NCBI GenBank assembly: GCA_031216915.1
Contig: CM062296.1
Span: 457,078,681 to 457,142,680 of the forward strand
Length of the DNA stretch: 64,000 bases
Direction: 5' to 3'
DNA from: Pictodentalium vernedei
Lineage: Eukaryota > Mollusca > Scaphopoda > Dentaliida > Dentaliidae
The notes beneath the pieces were generated by a model. It was given only the letters and a program-made list of their open reading frames with translations, was not told where the DNA came from and did no database searches. This document shows, one piece after another, positions 11,160-22,440 of this stretch; within the stretch, counting starts at the first letter, position 1, and each line of letters opens with the position of its first letter. Position numbers and translations under genes: made by a program.

Positions 11160-11720
11160 GCTCTATAACTAAAATTCCACTTGGCCAACTGAAACCAAAT
11201 TTGGACAACTGAAACCAAACTTGGCATGTGGGTTAGGCATAATGAGAGGGGAAGAACCCTTTATTTTAGGATCATTGTGCAAAAGGTCAAGGTCACAATG
11301 ACCTTGAACTTCAATTTTTATCGGTGTTTGTTTCTGCTCTGTACTTAAAGTTTTGCTTGGCCGACTGAAGTCAATCTTTGCATGTGGGTTAGGCATGATG
11401 AGAGGAAGAATCCTATTTATTTTGAAGTCATGCCAAAGATGAAGGCCCCAGTGACCTTGAACTTAAACATTTACCAGGCGTCTCTAATTGAAATTTTACT
11501 TGCCTGAGCAATACTAAATTTAGCTTATGGGTTGTATTTGGTGAAAGGAAGAACCCTATTTATTTTTTGGGTCATTATGCCAAAGGTCAAGGTCACATTG
11601 ACCTTGAAATTATACTTTTATCGGTTAAAGTTGTTTTCTACTCTCTTAATTTTTAGGTTATTTTGCCAAAAGTCGAGGTCATGGACCTTGAACTTAAAAT
11701 TTTATCGGTCCTGATCGAAA
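11160..11720 (+). repeat. F-related tandem repeat, about 4 diverged units of ~145 bp
   Basis: Units share the phrases GGAAGAACCCT, TTTATTTT, CAAAGGTCAAGGTCAC, TGACCTTGAA and TTTTATCGGT. They match the core of the F array at 14744-17516 but are more diverged. No F left tip or right hairpin is seen beside them. AGGTCA-N3-TGACCT palindromes occur at 11290-11304 and 11590-11604. Confidence 0.7.
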
Positions 11721-12670
11721 CAATTGACATGTCAACAGATACAGGTAATCATATCTGTTTTATCTGAGTAAATAATATCAACAGTGGGTGTGTTAATTTA
11801 ATGTAACATATTACCAAGATTTATCAGGGTGTTTTGGTGGGGGGGGGGGGGGGGGGGGGGGGGTGGCCACCCCTTGCGGTTACCTTTAGTTAAGAATGCC
11901 AAGCCTGAATGTCAATTTCATACTGATGAGATAAATCACTCCCAAAATATCTGTCACCACCAAGCCTGAAATTCAATACCACCCAGCTCTACTGGAAAAT
12001 CAAGTGTTCTAGAACCTTTTGTGACTTTTCAGAAAATTTGCAGATCTTGTTCATGGTGTTACATGTTATCTCTGAGTTTCTGTCTGCATATATAAATTAT
12101 GATGATCTTCCACCTGATACATTATTCGTGATGCACTGGGCCGATGATCATCAGACATAGATGTATGCAATATCTGAATTTCATTATTCGGATTTGCCAT
12201 AATCCATTCTCAGAAAACATTCTCTTCATTCTACTTTTCGTTTGTCGCAAACTTAGGATATAAAAAGAATTCTTGCTTTTCAGACACATCCCTCATCATT
12301 GAAAATCGTCCTCATCACTCCTTTTTTTTTGTCTCAAAATGTTTTCAGTGATACTATTTTGCACATATGGGACAAAAAATTTATTCACTTGTATTTTGTT
12401 TGACAGAGCTCAATGAACCCTGCCAAATGAGGTATATTTGGTTAAATTTGCGGTAGCTGTATGGGAAATCTTCACTACTGACAAAATTGGTTTTACCACA
12501 GAAAAGTGCAAGGAGTTAATTCAATAATTCCAACTCTTTTCCAGACTGTTTTGTTAGATTAACAACAATAAACAAAAAAAAAAAACAAACAAAAAATGCC
12601 TACCTTATAAAATTGAGGAAAAATTACCTGAAAAATCAGTTATTCTTTTAATAGCTTTATTGTACATTTT
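11721..12670. other. Intron sequence with a 35-base G run
   Basis: No gene or element was recognised. A homopolymer of 35 G lies at 11839-11873, just before TGGCCACC. An A-rich stretch is at 12570-12595. G runs of this length are error-prone in sequencing, so the exact length is uncertain. Confidence 0.6.
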
Positions 12671-12840
12671 TGTGGGAGTGCGGTGGCTCATTGATTTGAG
12701 AAATGAACGTTGGATCGAAAGGTTGTAGGTTTGATCCTGACCTCCAGTAACAGCATAATGTCCAAGGGCAAGACAATTATTCCCAGTTGCCCAAGTGAGA
12801 GCACAGTTTGCTTTGGCGCTCATTTTCAACCTGTTTTGCA
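12671..12840 (+). mobile_element. Diverged tRNA-derived SINE, head region
   Basis: GCGGTGGCTCATTGATTTG resembles a tRNA A box and GGTTTGATCC (12728-12737) a B box, about 45 bases apart as in tRNA-derived SINEs. CCAAGGGCAAGACA, about 25 bases past the B box, matches the conserved SINE1 phrase CCTTGGGCAAGACACTT. The AATAAAT tail is missing. It is a decayed element, not a tRNA gene. Confidence 0.6.
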
Positions 12841-13066
12841 TAATTTTTTCTTAAAAAAAATTTGTATCCTTTGATGACAAAATGACACTAGACACATGAC
12901 AAATTAGAAAGTGGGATCAACAGTAATTTAAGCCTACAGCTCTGTAGAGCTGTACAATTAAATTATTACTAAAGCTCCCTGTGAATACAGAATAGTTTTG
13001 CCCACTTTGCTATAGATTATATTCTTTAGGCTAGATATAATTTAAAAGTTCCATTGAAAGTGATAG

Positions 13067-13775
<709 letters not shown>

Positions 13776-14743
13776 AGCTCAACACAGTCAAGCTGAGCTA
13801 TTGCTGTCACATCTCGCCCGCCGGTGTACGTACATCCACAATTTCTTTTGGCACACCGCACAGGTCGCATTTATGATCAGATTGCTTTCAAACTTGGAAT
13901 ACTTGTTTGGGATGACCTCAAGATAGGAGCTATCGATTTTCGTCCATTACTTATCAAAAAATGTTGCCGCTGGCCTTTGAACTTACTTTAGTCAGACCTC
14001 AGTATTTCCCTTTGGCACATCCTACAGATCATATTTATGATAGGATTGCATTGAAACCTGGTATGCTTGTTTGGGGGGACCTCCAGATGGGAGCGATCGA
14101 TTTTCTTCCATTTCCGTCTAAAAATGTTGCTGCTGGCAACGACCATTGAACTTGGTTTAGTCAGGCATCATTATATTCCTTTGGCACGCCCAACAGTGCA
14201 GATTTATGATCAGATGGGTTGGAAACATTGTATGCTTGTTTGGGGTTACCTCAAGATGGGAGCTGTCGATTTTCTTCAGTTTCCATAAAAAAATGTTGAA
14301 ACTGGCAATGACCTTTGATGAACTTAGTGCAGTTATGCATCAATATTTTCCTTTGGCACACCCTGCAAGGCACATTTATGATCAGCTCGGTTTGAAACTT
14401 AGTTTAGTCAGGCATCAATATATTCCTTTGGCATGCCCTGCAGGGCACGTTTATGATTTGATCGGTTTGAAGCTTGGTATGCTTGTTAGTCCCCTACGGG
14501 AACCGTAAGGGGACTATAGGATTGCATTCCGTCCGTCCGTCCGTCTGTCTGTTTGTCCATCTGTCTGTCCATCTGTCTGTTTTTTATGTTACCACCTCTC
14601 CCTCCAACATGCTTTTAGCTACACCTTTCATATTTAGTAAATGGATAAATGGTTCTGAGGGGATGATGCACGCTCAAAATTTTTTTTTCAAAATCCAAGA
14701 TGGCGGAATGGCGGCCATTTTTGTTGTGTTTTTTAAGCTTTTT

Positions 14744-16090
14744 AGTCGAGTTGTGACGAAGTCAAACTCGACTTATAGTTTGGTGAATGGCGGGCGGGCG
14801 GGTGGGCGGGCGTAAACAATTGGTTTCCGGATGATAACTTGATAGTGGTTCAACTCACATTCATTAAACTTCATACGTAGGTTGGTCTTGGTGGGAGGAA
14901 GAACCCTATTGATTTTGGACATGCTACGTCGAAGGTCAAGGTCACAGTGACCTTGAACATAGTAAATCTTAAACAATTGGTTTCCGGATGATAACTTGAT
15001 AATGGTTCAACTCACATTCATGAAACTTCATAGGTAGATTGGCCTTGGTGAGGGGAAGAACCCTATTGATTTTGGACTCGCTACGTCAAAGGTCAAGGTC
15101 ACAGTGACCTTTAACATAGTATATCGCAACAATTGGTTTTCGGATGATAACTTGATAGTGGTTCAACCTAGAGTCATGAAACTTCATAGGTGTGTTGGCC
15201 TTGGAGCGAGGAAGAACCCTATTGATCTTGGACTCACCAGGTCAAAGGTCAAGGTCACAGTGACCTTGAACATAGTATATCGCAACAATTGGTTTCCAGA
15301 TGATAACTTGATAGTGGTTCAACCTAGAGTCATGAAACTTTATAGGTGTGTTGGCCTTGGTGCGAGGAAGAACCCTATTGATCTTGGACTCACCAGGTCA
15401 AAGGTCAAGGTCACAGTGACCTTGAACATAGTATATCGCAACAATTGGTTTCCTCGCAACAATTGGTTTCCAGATGATAACTTGATAGTGGTTCAACCTA
15501 GAGTCATGAAACTTTATAGGTGTGTTGGCCTTGGTGCGAGGAAGAACCCTATTGATCTTGGACTCACCAGGTCAAAGGTCAAGGTCACAGTGACCTTGAA
15601 CATAGTATATCGCAACAATTGGTTTCCGGATGATAACTTGATAGTGGTTCAACCTAGAGTCATGAAACTTCATAGGTATGTTGGCCTTGGTGCGAGGAAG
15701 AACCCTATTGATCTTGGACTCACCAGGTCAAAGGTCAAGGTCACAGTGACCTTGAACATAGTATATCGCAACAATTGGATTCCGGATGATAACTTGATAG
15801 TGGTTCAACCTAGAGCCATGAAACTTTACAGGCGTGTTGGCCTTGGTGCGAGGAAGAACCCTATTGATGTTGGACTCACCAGGTCAAAGGTCAAGGTCAC
15901 AGTGACCTTGAACATAGTATATCGCAACAGTTGGTTTCCGGATGAGAACTTGATAGTGGTTCAACCTAGAGTCATGAAACTTCATAGGTGTGTTGGCCTT
16001 GGTGCGAGGAAGAACCCTATTGACCTTGGACTCGCCAGGTCAAAGGTCAAGGTCACAACTCGACATTGGATCTGTGATCCTGAGCGGGAT
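14744..16090 (+). mobile_element. F element, copy 1, nested in C
   Basis: The left tip AGTCGAGTTGTGACGAAGTC pairs with AAACTCGACT. A GC-rich GGCGGGCGGGC stretch takes the place of the usual GTCC repeat. The array has 155- to 156-bp units (AACAATTGGTTTCCGGATGA, TAACTTGATAGTGGTTCAA, GAAGAACCCTATTGAT, AAAGGTCAAGGTCACAGTG). The right end has CACAACTCGACAT, the inverted copy of the tip, then GGATCTGTGATCC. The unit length is divisible by three, which leaves a 355-codon frame open (15104-16171); this is not a gene. Confidence 0.82.
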
Positions 16091-17407
16091 TTTTTTTTCT
16101 CTATTTTGATGTTACCACCTCTCCCACCAACATGGTTCAAGCTACACCTTTCATATTTGGTACATGGATAAATGGTTCTGAGGGGATGATGCACGCTCAA
16201 ATTTTTTTTTTCAAAATCCAAGATGGTGGAATGGCGGCCATTTTTGTTGTGTTTTTTAAGCTTTTTAGTCGAGTTGTGACTAAGTCAAACTCGACTTATA
16301 GTTTGGTGAATGGCGGGCGGGTGGGCGTAAACAATTGGTTTCCGGATGATAACTTGATAGTGGTTCAACTCACATGCATTAAACTTCATACGTAGGTTGG
16401 TCTTGGTGGGAGGAAGAACCCTATTGATTTTGGACATGCTACGTCGAAGGTCAAGGTCACAGTGACCTTGAACATAGTAAATCTTGAACAATTGGTTTCC
16501 GGATGATAACTTGATAATGGTTCAACTCACATTCATGAAACTTCATAGGTAGATTGGCCTTGGTGAGGGGAAGAACCCTATTGATTTTGGACTCGCTACG
16601 TCAAAGGTCAAGGTCAACGTGACCTTGAACATAGTAAATCGCAACAATTCCTTTCCGGATGATAACTTGATAGTAGTTCAACCTACATTCATGAAACTTC
16701 ATAGGTGTGTTGGCCTTGGTGCGAGGAAGAACTCTATTGATCTTGGACTCACCAGATCAAAGGTCAAGGTCACAGTGACCTTTAACATAGTATATCGCAA
16801 CAATTGGTTTCCGGATGATAACTTGATAGTGGTTCAACCTAGAGTCATGAAACTTGATAGGTGTGTTGGCCTTGGTGCGAGGAAGAACCCTATTGATCTT
16901 GGACTCACCAGGTCAAAGGTCAAGGTCACAGTGACCTTGAACATAGTATATCGCAACAATTGGTTTCCGGATGAGAACTTGATAGTGGTTCAACCTAGAG
17001 TCCTGAAACTTGATAGGTGTGTTGGCTTCAGTGAGAGAAAGAACCCTATTTATTTTGGACTTGCTAGGTGAAAGGTCAAGGTCACAGTGACCTTCATCAT
17101 AGTAAATCATAAACAATTGGTTTCCGGACTATAACTTGATAATGGTTTGACTCACATTCATGAAACTTCATAGGTAGGTTGGCCTAGGTGAGTGGAAGAC
17201 CCCTATTTATTTTGGACTTACTAGGTCAAAGGCCAAGGTCACAGTAACCTTACACATGATAAATCGTAAACAATTGGTTTCCAGATGATAATTTGACAAT
17301 GGTTCCACCTACGTTCATGAAACTTCATAGGTAGGTTGGCATTGGTGCAAGAAAGAGCCCTGTTTATTTCGGAATCATTAGGTCAAAGGTCAAGGTCACA
17401 GTGACCC
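14939..17407. promoter_or_regulatory. Array of palindromic nuclear-receptor-type motifs (IR3) in F units
   Basis: The 15-mer AGGTCACAGTGACCT, two AGGTCA half-sites inverted with a 3-base spacer, occurs exactly at 14939, 15096, 15252, 15408, 15582, 15738, 15894, 16454, 16767, 16923 and 17079. A copy with one outer mismatch lies at 17393. This is the textbook estrogen-response-element layout. Each is overlapped on the left by TCAAGGTCA, the form bound by ERR and NR5A monomers. The motif is seen directly; binding or regulatory activity is untested inference. Confidence 0.4.
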
Positions 17408-17516
17408 TTTACATAGTAAATTGTAAACAATTGGTTTCCAGACGATAAGTTGATAATGATTAAACCCACTTTTGTGCTATCACAACTCGACATTGGATCG
17501 GTGATCCTATCGGCAT
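16267..17516 (+). mobile_element. F element, copy 2, nested in C at the homologous position
   Basis: It has the same tip (AGTCGAGTTGTGACTAAGTC) and the same first three units as copy 1, then more diverged units. It ends CACAACTCGACATTGG plus the hairpin GGATC-GGT-GATCC and TATCGGCATTTT. Copies 1 and 2 sit at the same point (AAGCTTTTT|TTCTCTA) of two neighbouring C units, with near-identical flanks about 1523 bp apart. One insertion followed by tandem duplication explains this best. Confidence 0.8.
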
Positions 17517-19180
17517 TTTTTTTCTCTATTTTGATGTTACCACCCCTCCCACCAACATGGTTCAAGCTACACCTTTCATATTTGGTACATGGATAAATGG
17601 TTCTGAGCGGATGATGCACGCTCAAAATGTTTTTTTCAAAATCCAAGATGGCGGAATGGTGGCCATTTTTGTTGTGTTTTTTTAAGCTTTTTTTTCTCTA
17701 TTTTCATGTTACCACCCCTCCCACCAACATGGTTCAAACTACACCTTTCATATTTGGTACATGGATAAATGGTTCTGAGGGGATGATGCACAGTCAATAT
17801 TTATTTTTCAAAATCCAAGATGGCAGAATGGCGGCCATTTTTGTTGTGTTTTTTTAAGCTTTTTTCTCTATTTTATATTACCACCCCTCCCTCCAACATG
17901 GTTCAAGCTACGCCTTTCATATATGGTACATGGATAAAGGGTTGTGAGGGGATTATGCACGCTCAATATTTTTTTTTTAAAATCCAAGATGCTTATATAC
18001 TCTAGTGTCTTCTGTGTCAAAAACACCTTATGTCACAAAAGCACCGTAGGGGACTAATACCACCTCGGTGGTCAAACACTTGTTTGGGGTTGCCTCCAGA
18101 TGGGTACTATCGATTTTATGTGATTTCCGTCAAAAAATGTTACCATTGGCAATGACCGTTGAAGTTGGTTTAGTCAAACCTCAGTATTTCCCTTTGGTAC
18201 ACCCTACAAGGCACATTTATGATCGGATCACTTTGAAACTTGGAATGCTTGTTTGGGGTGACCTCTAGATAGGAGTTATTGATTTTCTTCCTTGTCCGTC
18301 AAAAAATGTTGCTGTTAGCAATGACCTTTGATGAACTTTGTGCAGCTATGCATCAATATTTCCCTTTGGCACACCCTGCAGCACACATTTATGATTGAAT
18401 CACTGGGAAACTTGGTGTGCTTGTTTGGGGTGACCTCTAGATAGGAGCTATTGATTTTCTTCCATTTTCGTCAAAAAACAACCTTTGATGAACTTAGTAA
18501 AAGCTTAATGCAGTTATGCATCAATATTTCCCTTTGACACACCCTGCAGGACAAATTTATGATTGGATCGTTTGGAAACTTGGTGTGCTTGTTTGGGGTG
18601 ACATCTATATGGAAGCTATCGATTTTCTTCCATTTCTGTAAAAAAATGTTGCCACTGGCAACGATCTTTGAACTTGGTTTTATCAGACCTCAATATTTCC
18701 CTTTATCACACTGTTCAGTGCACATTTATGATCGGATCTCTTTGAAAATTGGTATGTGTTTTCGGGGTGACCTCTAGATGTGAGCTATTGATTTTTTTTT
18801 CATATCCATAAAAAAGTATTGTCGATTATCACCAGCCTTTGAACTTGCTGCATTTGTGCAGCAACTTATCCCTTTTGCACTCTCTGCGGGGCATATTTAT
18901 GAATTTCTATAAAAAGGAAAAAAAACCACATTGCCACAAGCAATGACCTTCAAACTTAGTGAATTTGTGCTTTATCATTTTCCTTTGGCATGCCTGAGAG
19001 GGCATATTCATTATCAGGTCGTTTTGAACTTTATGCTTATTCAGGATGATTTTCTTTTCATTTCCATCAAAAACTGTTGTTGTTAAAAATCTTTGAATTT
19101 ATTGCATTTGTTCATCAACATTCTTACAGGGCACATTTATCATGATTGTTTTTGAACTTGGTGTGCTCATTAGGCGAGAC

Positions 19181-19555
19181 GGGGGCGCGGTGGCTCAGTT
19201 GGTAGAGGTGCAGGCTGCAAGCCGAGAGGTCCTCGGTTCGAATCCCACCTGCGGCAACCGCGTTGTGTCCTTGGGCAAGACACTTCACCCCGATTGCCTA
19301 CATGGGGGCACGATGACGCTGTGTACTGAGGCGTACTGCACGTCGATGGTGCGCATGTCTTCAACCAATCTAACCCTGCCTGTGCTGCGGTGCAGAGTTC
19401 AGAGTTACGATGTTGGAGAGCTGACAGCTGCTCGTCGTTGCTCGGTGGTTCTCTCCGGGTACTCCGGCTTCCTCCACCCGTAAAACTGTCACGGTCACGA
19501 TTAGCCATTGTGCATAAGTATGTGTCCTTAAACACCAATAAATAAATAAATAAAT
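19181..19555 (+). mobile_element. SINE1, full-length tRNA-derived SINE with 12-bp target duplication
   Basis: The element opens GGGGGCGCGGTGGCTCAG with a tRNA-like A box (TGGCTCAGTTGG) and B box (GGTTCGAATCCC). A conserved stretch follows (CCTTGGGCAAGACACTTCAC), then a body (GTACTGCACGTCGATGGTG, TCTCCGGGTACTCCGGCTTC) and a tail ending CCAATAAATAAATAAATAAA. ATTAGGCGAGAC flanks it at 19169-19180 and 19556-19567. It belongs to the tRNA-SINE class; which metazoan SINE superfamily its core fits I cannot settle by eye. It interrupts an A' unit. Open frames across it on both strands are not genes. Confidence 0.93.
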
Positions 19556-20069
19556 ATTAGGCGAGACCTCTAGATAAGAGCTATTGATTAGCATTCATTT
19601 CTGTGGAAAAAGTTGCCATTTACATTGACCTCTGAACTTACTGTATTTGTGTATCAAGCCTTACAGTTTACATTTAAAAATGTAAGGATTGCTGGGACGT
19701 TGTGTACAAACAATGCTGTTATGTTGAAGTTTCACCAAATAACATTGGTACCAATGATCTTTAATTTTACCATTTCACTTATAACTTACCAAGTTCAAGT
19801 TTGTCAAGTTGAGCTACAGTGTCATTGACACTTTCATTTTTTGACCTGGTAGAATTTGTTGTTGTTGACTGGTTATTAAAAAGTTTTCACGCTGCAGAAA
19901 TTCAATGACCCAGGCGGTGCCTGAGAACATTGACCTTTTTTCAATGGCCTTAAGTAAATGGTTAAGGACTTGCCTTCAGAGTTATTGCATAACATTAGAA
20001 GGAAAAATATAGATAGATCTCCATCTGTGTAATTTTGTCTTTTAGACACAGCTCATATGAAAATTTATT

Positions 20070-21817
20070 AGCTCACCTGAGCGAAGCTCAAGGGGAGCTT
20101 TACTAATCACTTTGCGTCTGTCCGTCGTCTGTTGTCCAGCATTAACTTTACATTATCGAGTTCTTCTCACAAAATCAAGTTCTTCTCACAAACTACTCAT
20201 CCAAATTGAACCAAATCTGGTGTGCATGTTCCCTATCACATGTCAATTCAAATTTGTTCAAATCAAGTTGACCCGCCCCTTGGTAGGGCCACGCCCCAAA
20301 AAGTGAGCCTAAATCTTAAAAAATCTTCTTCTCATGAACCAGCAGTAGCAGAGACTTGATATTAGGTGTGCAGCGTCCTTTTGGGGTGGAGAATCGGATT
20401 TGTTCAAGAGAAGTTTTTGGGGCTATATTTGTTCAAGAGAAGTTTTTGGGGCTATATTTGCCATCGTTATGGGAGGGGCAAGAATTTTTGCCCCGCCCAA
20501 AATTTCTATTTTCCAAACCGAGAGCGAGAGGCAGATTTGACCCAAATTTGATATGAGGGCTTATTGGGTTTCCTGTTGCCCCATTGGAACTGCTGGAGCT
20601 AAAAATAGGAAAATATTAAAAATGCCCATATCTCCAAAACTATACAACACTGAGAATTCTCATTTGGTGTGAAGCTTCCTTAGGACCAACAGAATAGAAT
20701 GGTCAAAAAAAATTGCTATCGGTTTTTTCATGGGGTACTTTTTTGGGACTTTGAAAAAGTACTGAGTCACCATTTTTTAACACTGTGGGTAATGGGAAAA
20801 ACATGTAAGACTACTTTTCTCCCAAACCACTGCTCCAAAAGCTTTCAAATTTCACATATAACATCTTTGGAAGATTGTTTCACATGTTTATTGAAATCAA
20901 TTCCCTGGGATCCATATTTCGGCTCTCTATTGGAGCCCAAGAGCTCAAATTGGTGCAGTCAGAGGAATATTCTTTAAAAAGTGTCTTCAGATCTGCCAAA
21001 AAGAATCTTTTGATATTTGATATGCAGCATATTTAGTGGGGTGAGATTCAAGTTTGTTCAAGCCAAGTCCCTGGGTTCATATTTAGGCTGAAAATTTGGA
21101 GTTCCAGTCCGGACTCAGAAATTTTGGACCAAAATCCGGAAATGAGTTTTTTTGGGTTTTTTATGCGTTTCGGTCAATTTTAAGACAAATAAAAATAAAA
21201 AATTTTGCACTGAAAATTTTGGACCACACTCCAGAAATTAGTTTTTTGTTTTTTTATGCGTTTTTGGTCAATTTTGAGAAGAAAAAAAAAATTTTAGTCT
21301 GAAAATATTTTTTTGGGGACTTCGAAAATTTCCGAACAAAAACAAAAAAAAATCTTTTTTGTGCGTTTATCTCAATTTTGGGATGTAAACGTGCAGGAAC
21401 TGAAAATAGAAGGAAAATCCTGTTATTGTGTGGACACAATTGCTTCATCTAGTTGGTATATGCTTTTCTTAGGAGGGGCATATGCAGCTTATTCAAGTCA
21501 AGTCCTTGGTTTGATATTTAGGCTGCCATGCATTGCCCACGTTGTGGCACGGTGACACTGTGTACTAAGGCGTACTGCACGTCGATGGTGCACCTGTCCT
21601 CAACCAATGCTAACCCTGCTTGTGTGGAGTTAGTATATTGGGGAGCTGACAGTTGCTCGCCGTTGCTCTCTCCGGGTACTCCGGCTTCCTCCACCCGTAA
21701 AAATGTCGTGGTCATGATTAGCCATTGTGCAGAGATAAGTGACCTTAAAAACACCAATAAATAAATAAATAGACTACCATGTCAGGTGAGAGCCCTCAGG
21801 CCCCCTGGGCCTCTTGT
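20070..21817 (+). mobile_element. B' element, complete, with nested SINE fragment
   Basis: The left tip AGCTCACCTGAGCGAAGCTC is followed by AAGGGGAGCTTTACTAATCA and a TCTGTCCGTCGTC stretch. The body has the B phrases CAGCAGTAGCAGAGACTTGA and CCCATATCTCCAAAACTAT. The right end ATGTCAGGTGAGAGCCC is followed by a GGCCCCCTGGGCC hairpin and CTCTTGTTTT. Near 20400-20460 a 33-bp phrase (TTGTTCAAGAGAAGTTTTTG...) is duplicated in tandem, and 21110-21360 holds diverged units rich in A and T. Confidence 0.82.
21531..21770 (+). mobile_element. SINE1, 5'-truncated copy
   Basis: It begins in the SINE1 body (CATTGCCCACGTTGTGGCA) and continues through GTACTGCACGTCGATGGTG and TCTCCGGGTACTCCGGCTTC to ACACCAATAAATAAATAAAT. 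The tRNA-like head is missing. The flanks AGGCTGCCATG (21520) and AGACTACCATG (21771) are a diverged 11-bp duplication; the uninterrupted B phrase TTTAGGCTACCATGTCAGG is seen at 10769. Confidence 0.85.
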
Positions 21818-22440
21818 TTTTGGCTAGTTAATGATTTTAATATGTTTTTGAATACGGAAGAGAAAACCATGCCCTCAATGTTTTATTTGGACACACCCAT
21901 GATTTTTTGTTTGACAAAAGTGCAGGACAAAGCAAAAAACAACCACACAATAGGAAAATTATTTGAGGAATTATGTACAACTCAATTCAGCCAATCATAT
22001 GCAAGCAAATTGGATGTCATTCAAGAGAATGTTTTTATATTCAATTAACAGGGTTATTCAATTAAATGTTATCCTATTAGTGGACTGTACGGAACTTCAC
22101 ATTATAATCAGCGATAATCAGACAGCAAGGAGTGATGCACTTTAAATTTCCAGAGTAATCTGACAATTAATCAAAGACTTACATTTTGATATCTAACCTT
22201 GTTTCTGTCAGTTGGATGTTCACCAATTTTATGTTTTACAGAGAACCAAAAGGATGATGGCAATTGGGAAATTAGCAATAAAAAATTGTTTGCACATCAT
22301 TTCCGCTTGCCCAGTTTTTCAAGAGTTATGCCGCTTTAACTTTTTATTTTTATTTAAAGTGCATATTTTTATACTAGACCCAAATGGCCCAGACTTAGCT
22401 GGTGCAAACTCAATAATAATAAGGGCCAAACACAAATTTT
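21818..22440. other. Intron sequence, nothing recognised
   Basis: AT-rich DNA with short open frames on the plus strand (21779-22048, 22212-22442). None shows a domain, and the first runs out of the B' end. Confidence 0.5.

Larger units (their letters stand above)
14487..18082 (+). mobile_element. C element, complete, carrying two nested F elements
   Basis: The left tip TAGTCCCCTACGGGAACC pairs with GTAAGGGGACTA. CCGTCCGTCCGTCTGTCTG follows, then units with ATGTTACCACC, CTCCAACATG, TTCAAGCTACACCTTTCATA, GGATAAATGG and CCAAGATGGCGGAATGGCGG. The right end has GTAGGGGACTA (18046-18056), an exact inverted copy of the tip, then the perfect hairpin ACCACC-TC-GGTGGT (18059-18072) and CAAACACTTG. 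It splits an A' unit with no evident loss or duplication of host bases. Confidence 0.85.
13776..19838 (+). mobile_element. A' element, complete, with nested C, two F and a SINE
   Basis: The left tip AGCTCAACACAGTCAAGCTGAG is a slightly damaged A' hairpin. Units of about 170 bp follow, with CACATTTATGATCAGAT, GAAACTTGGTATGCTTG and GAGCTATCGATTTTCTT. The right end is TCAAGTTGAGCTACAGTG plus the TGTCATTGACA hairpin and TTTCATT, the same end as in A. The array is broken at GCTTGT|TTGGGG by the C element (14487-18082) and near the right end by a SINE (19181-19555). Confidence 0.82.

Noticed and set aside
15104..16171. 355-codon open frame with six near-identical 52-residue repeats, the longest frame in the window
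   Set aside because: It is the F array translated. The 156-bp unit is divisible by three and happens to lack stops in this frame; an 18-bp internal duplication also keeps the frame. The ends run into C element sequence, there is no family match, and the other F copy is broken.
19181..19255. tRNA gene candidate (A and B boxes at 19190-19246; likewise 38164 and 12684)
   Set aside because: The boxes belong to SINE heads: no acceptor stem closes, the sequence continues into a SINE body and AATAAAT tail, and target duplications flank the whole element.
19142..19538. Frames of 113 and 122 codons on both strands
   Set aside because: They are SINE1 translated; the same frames recur at 38165-38483 with the second SINE.
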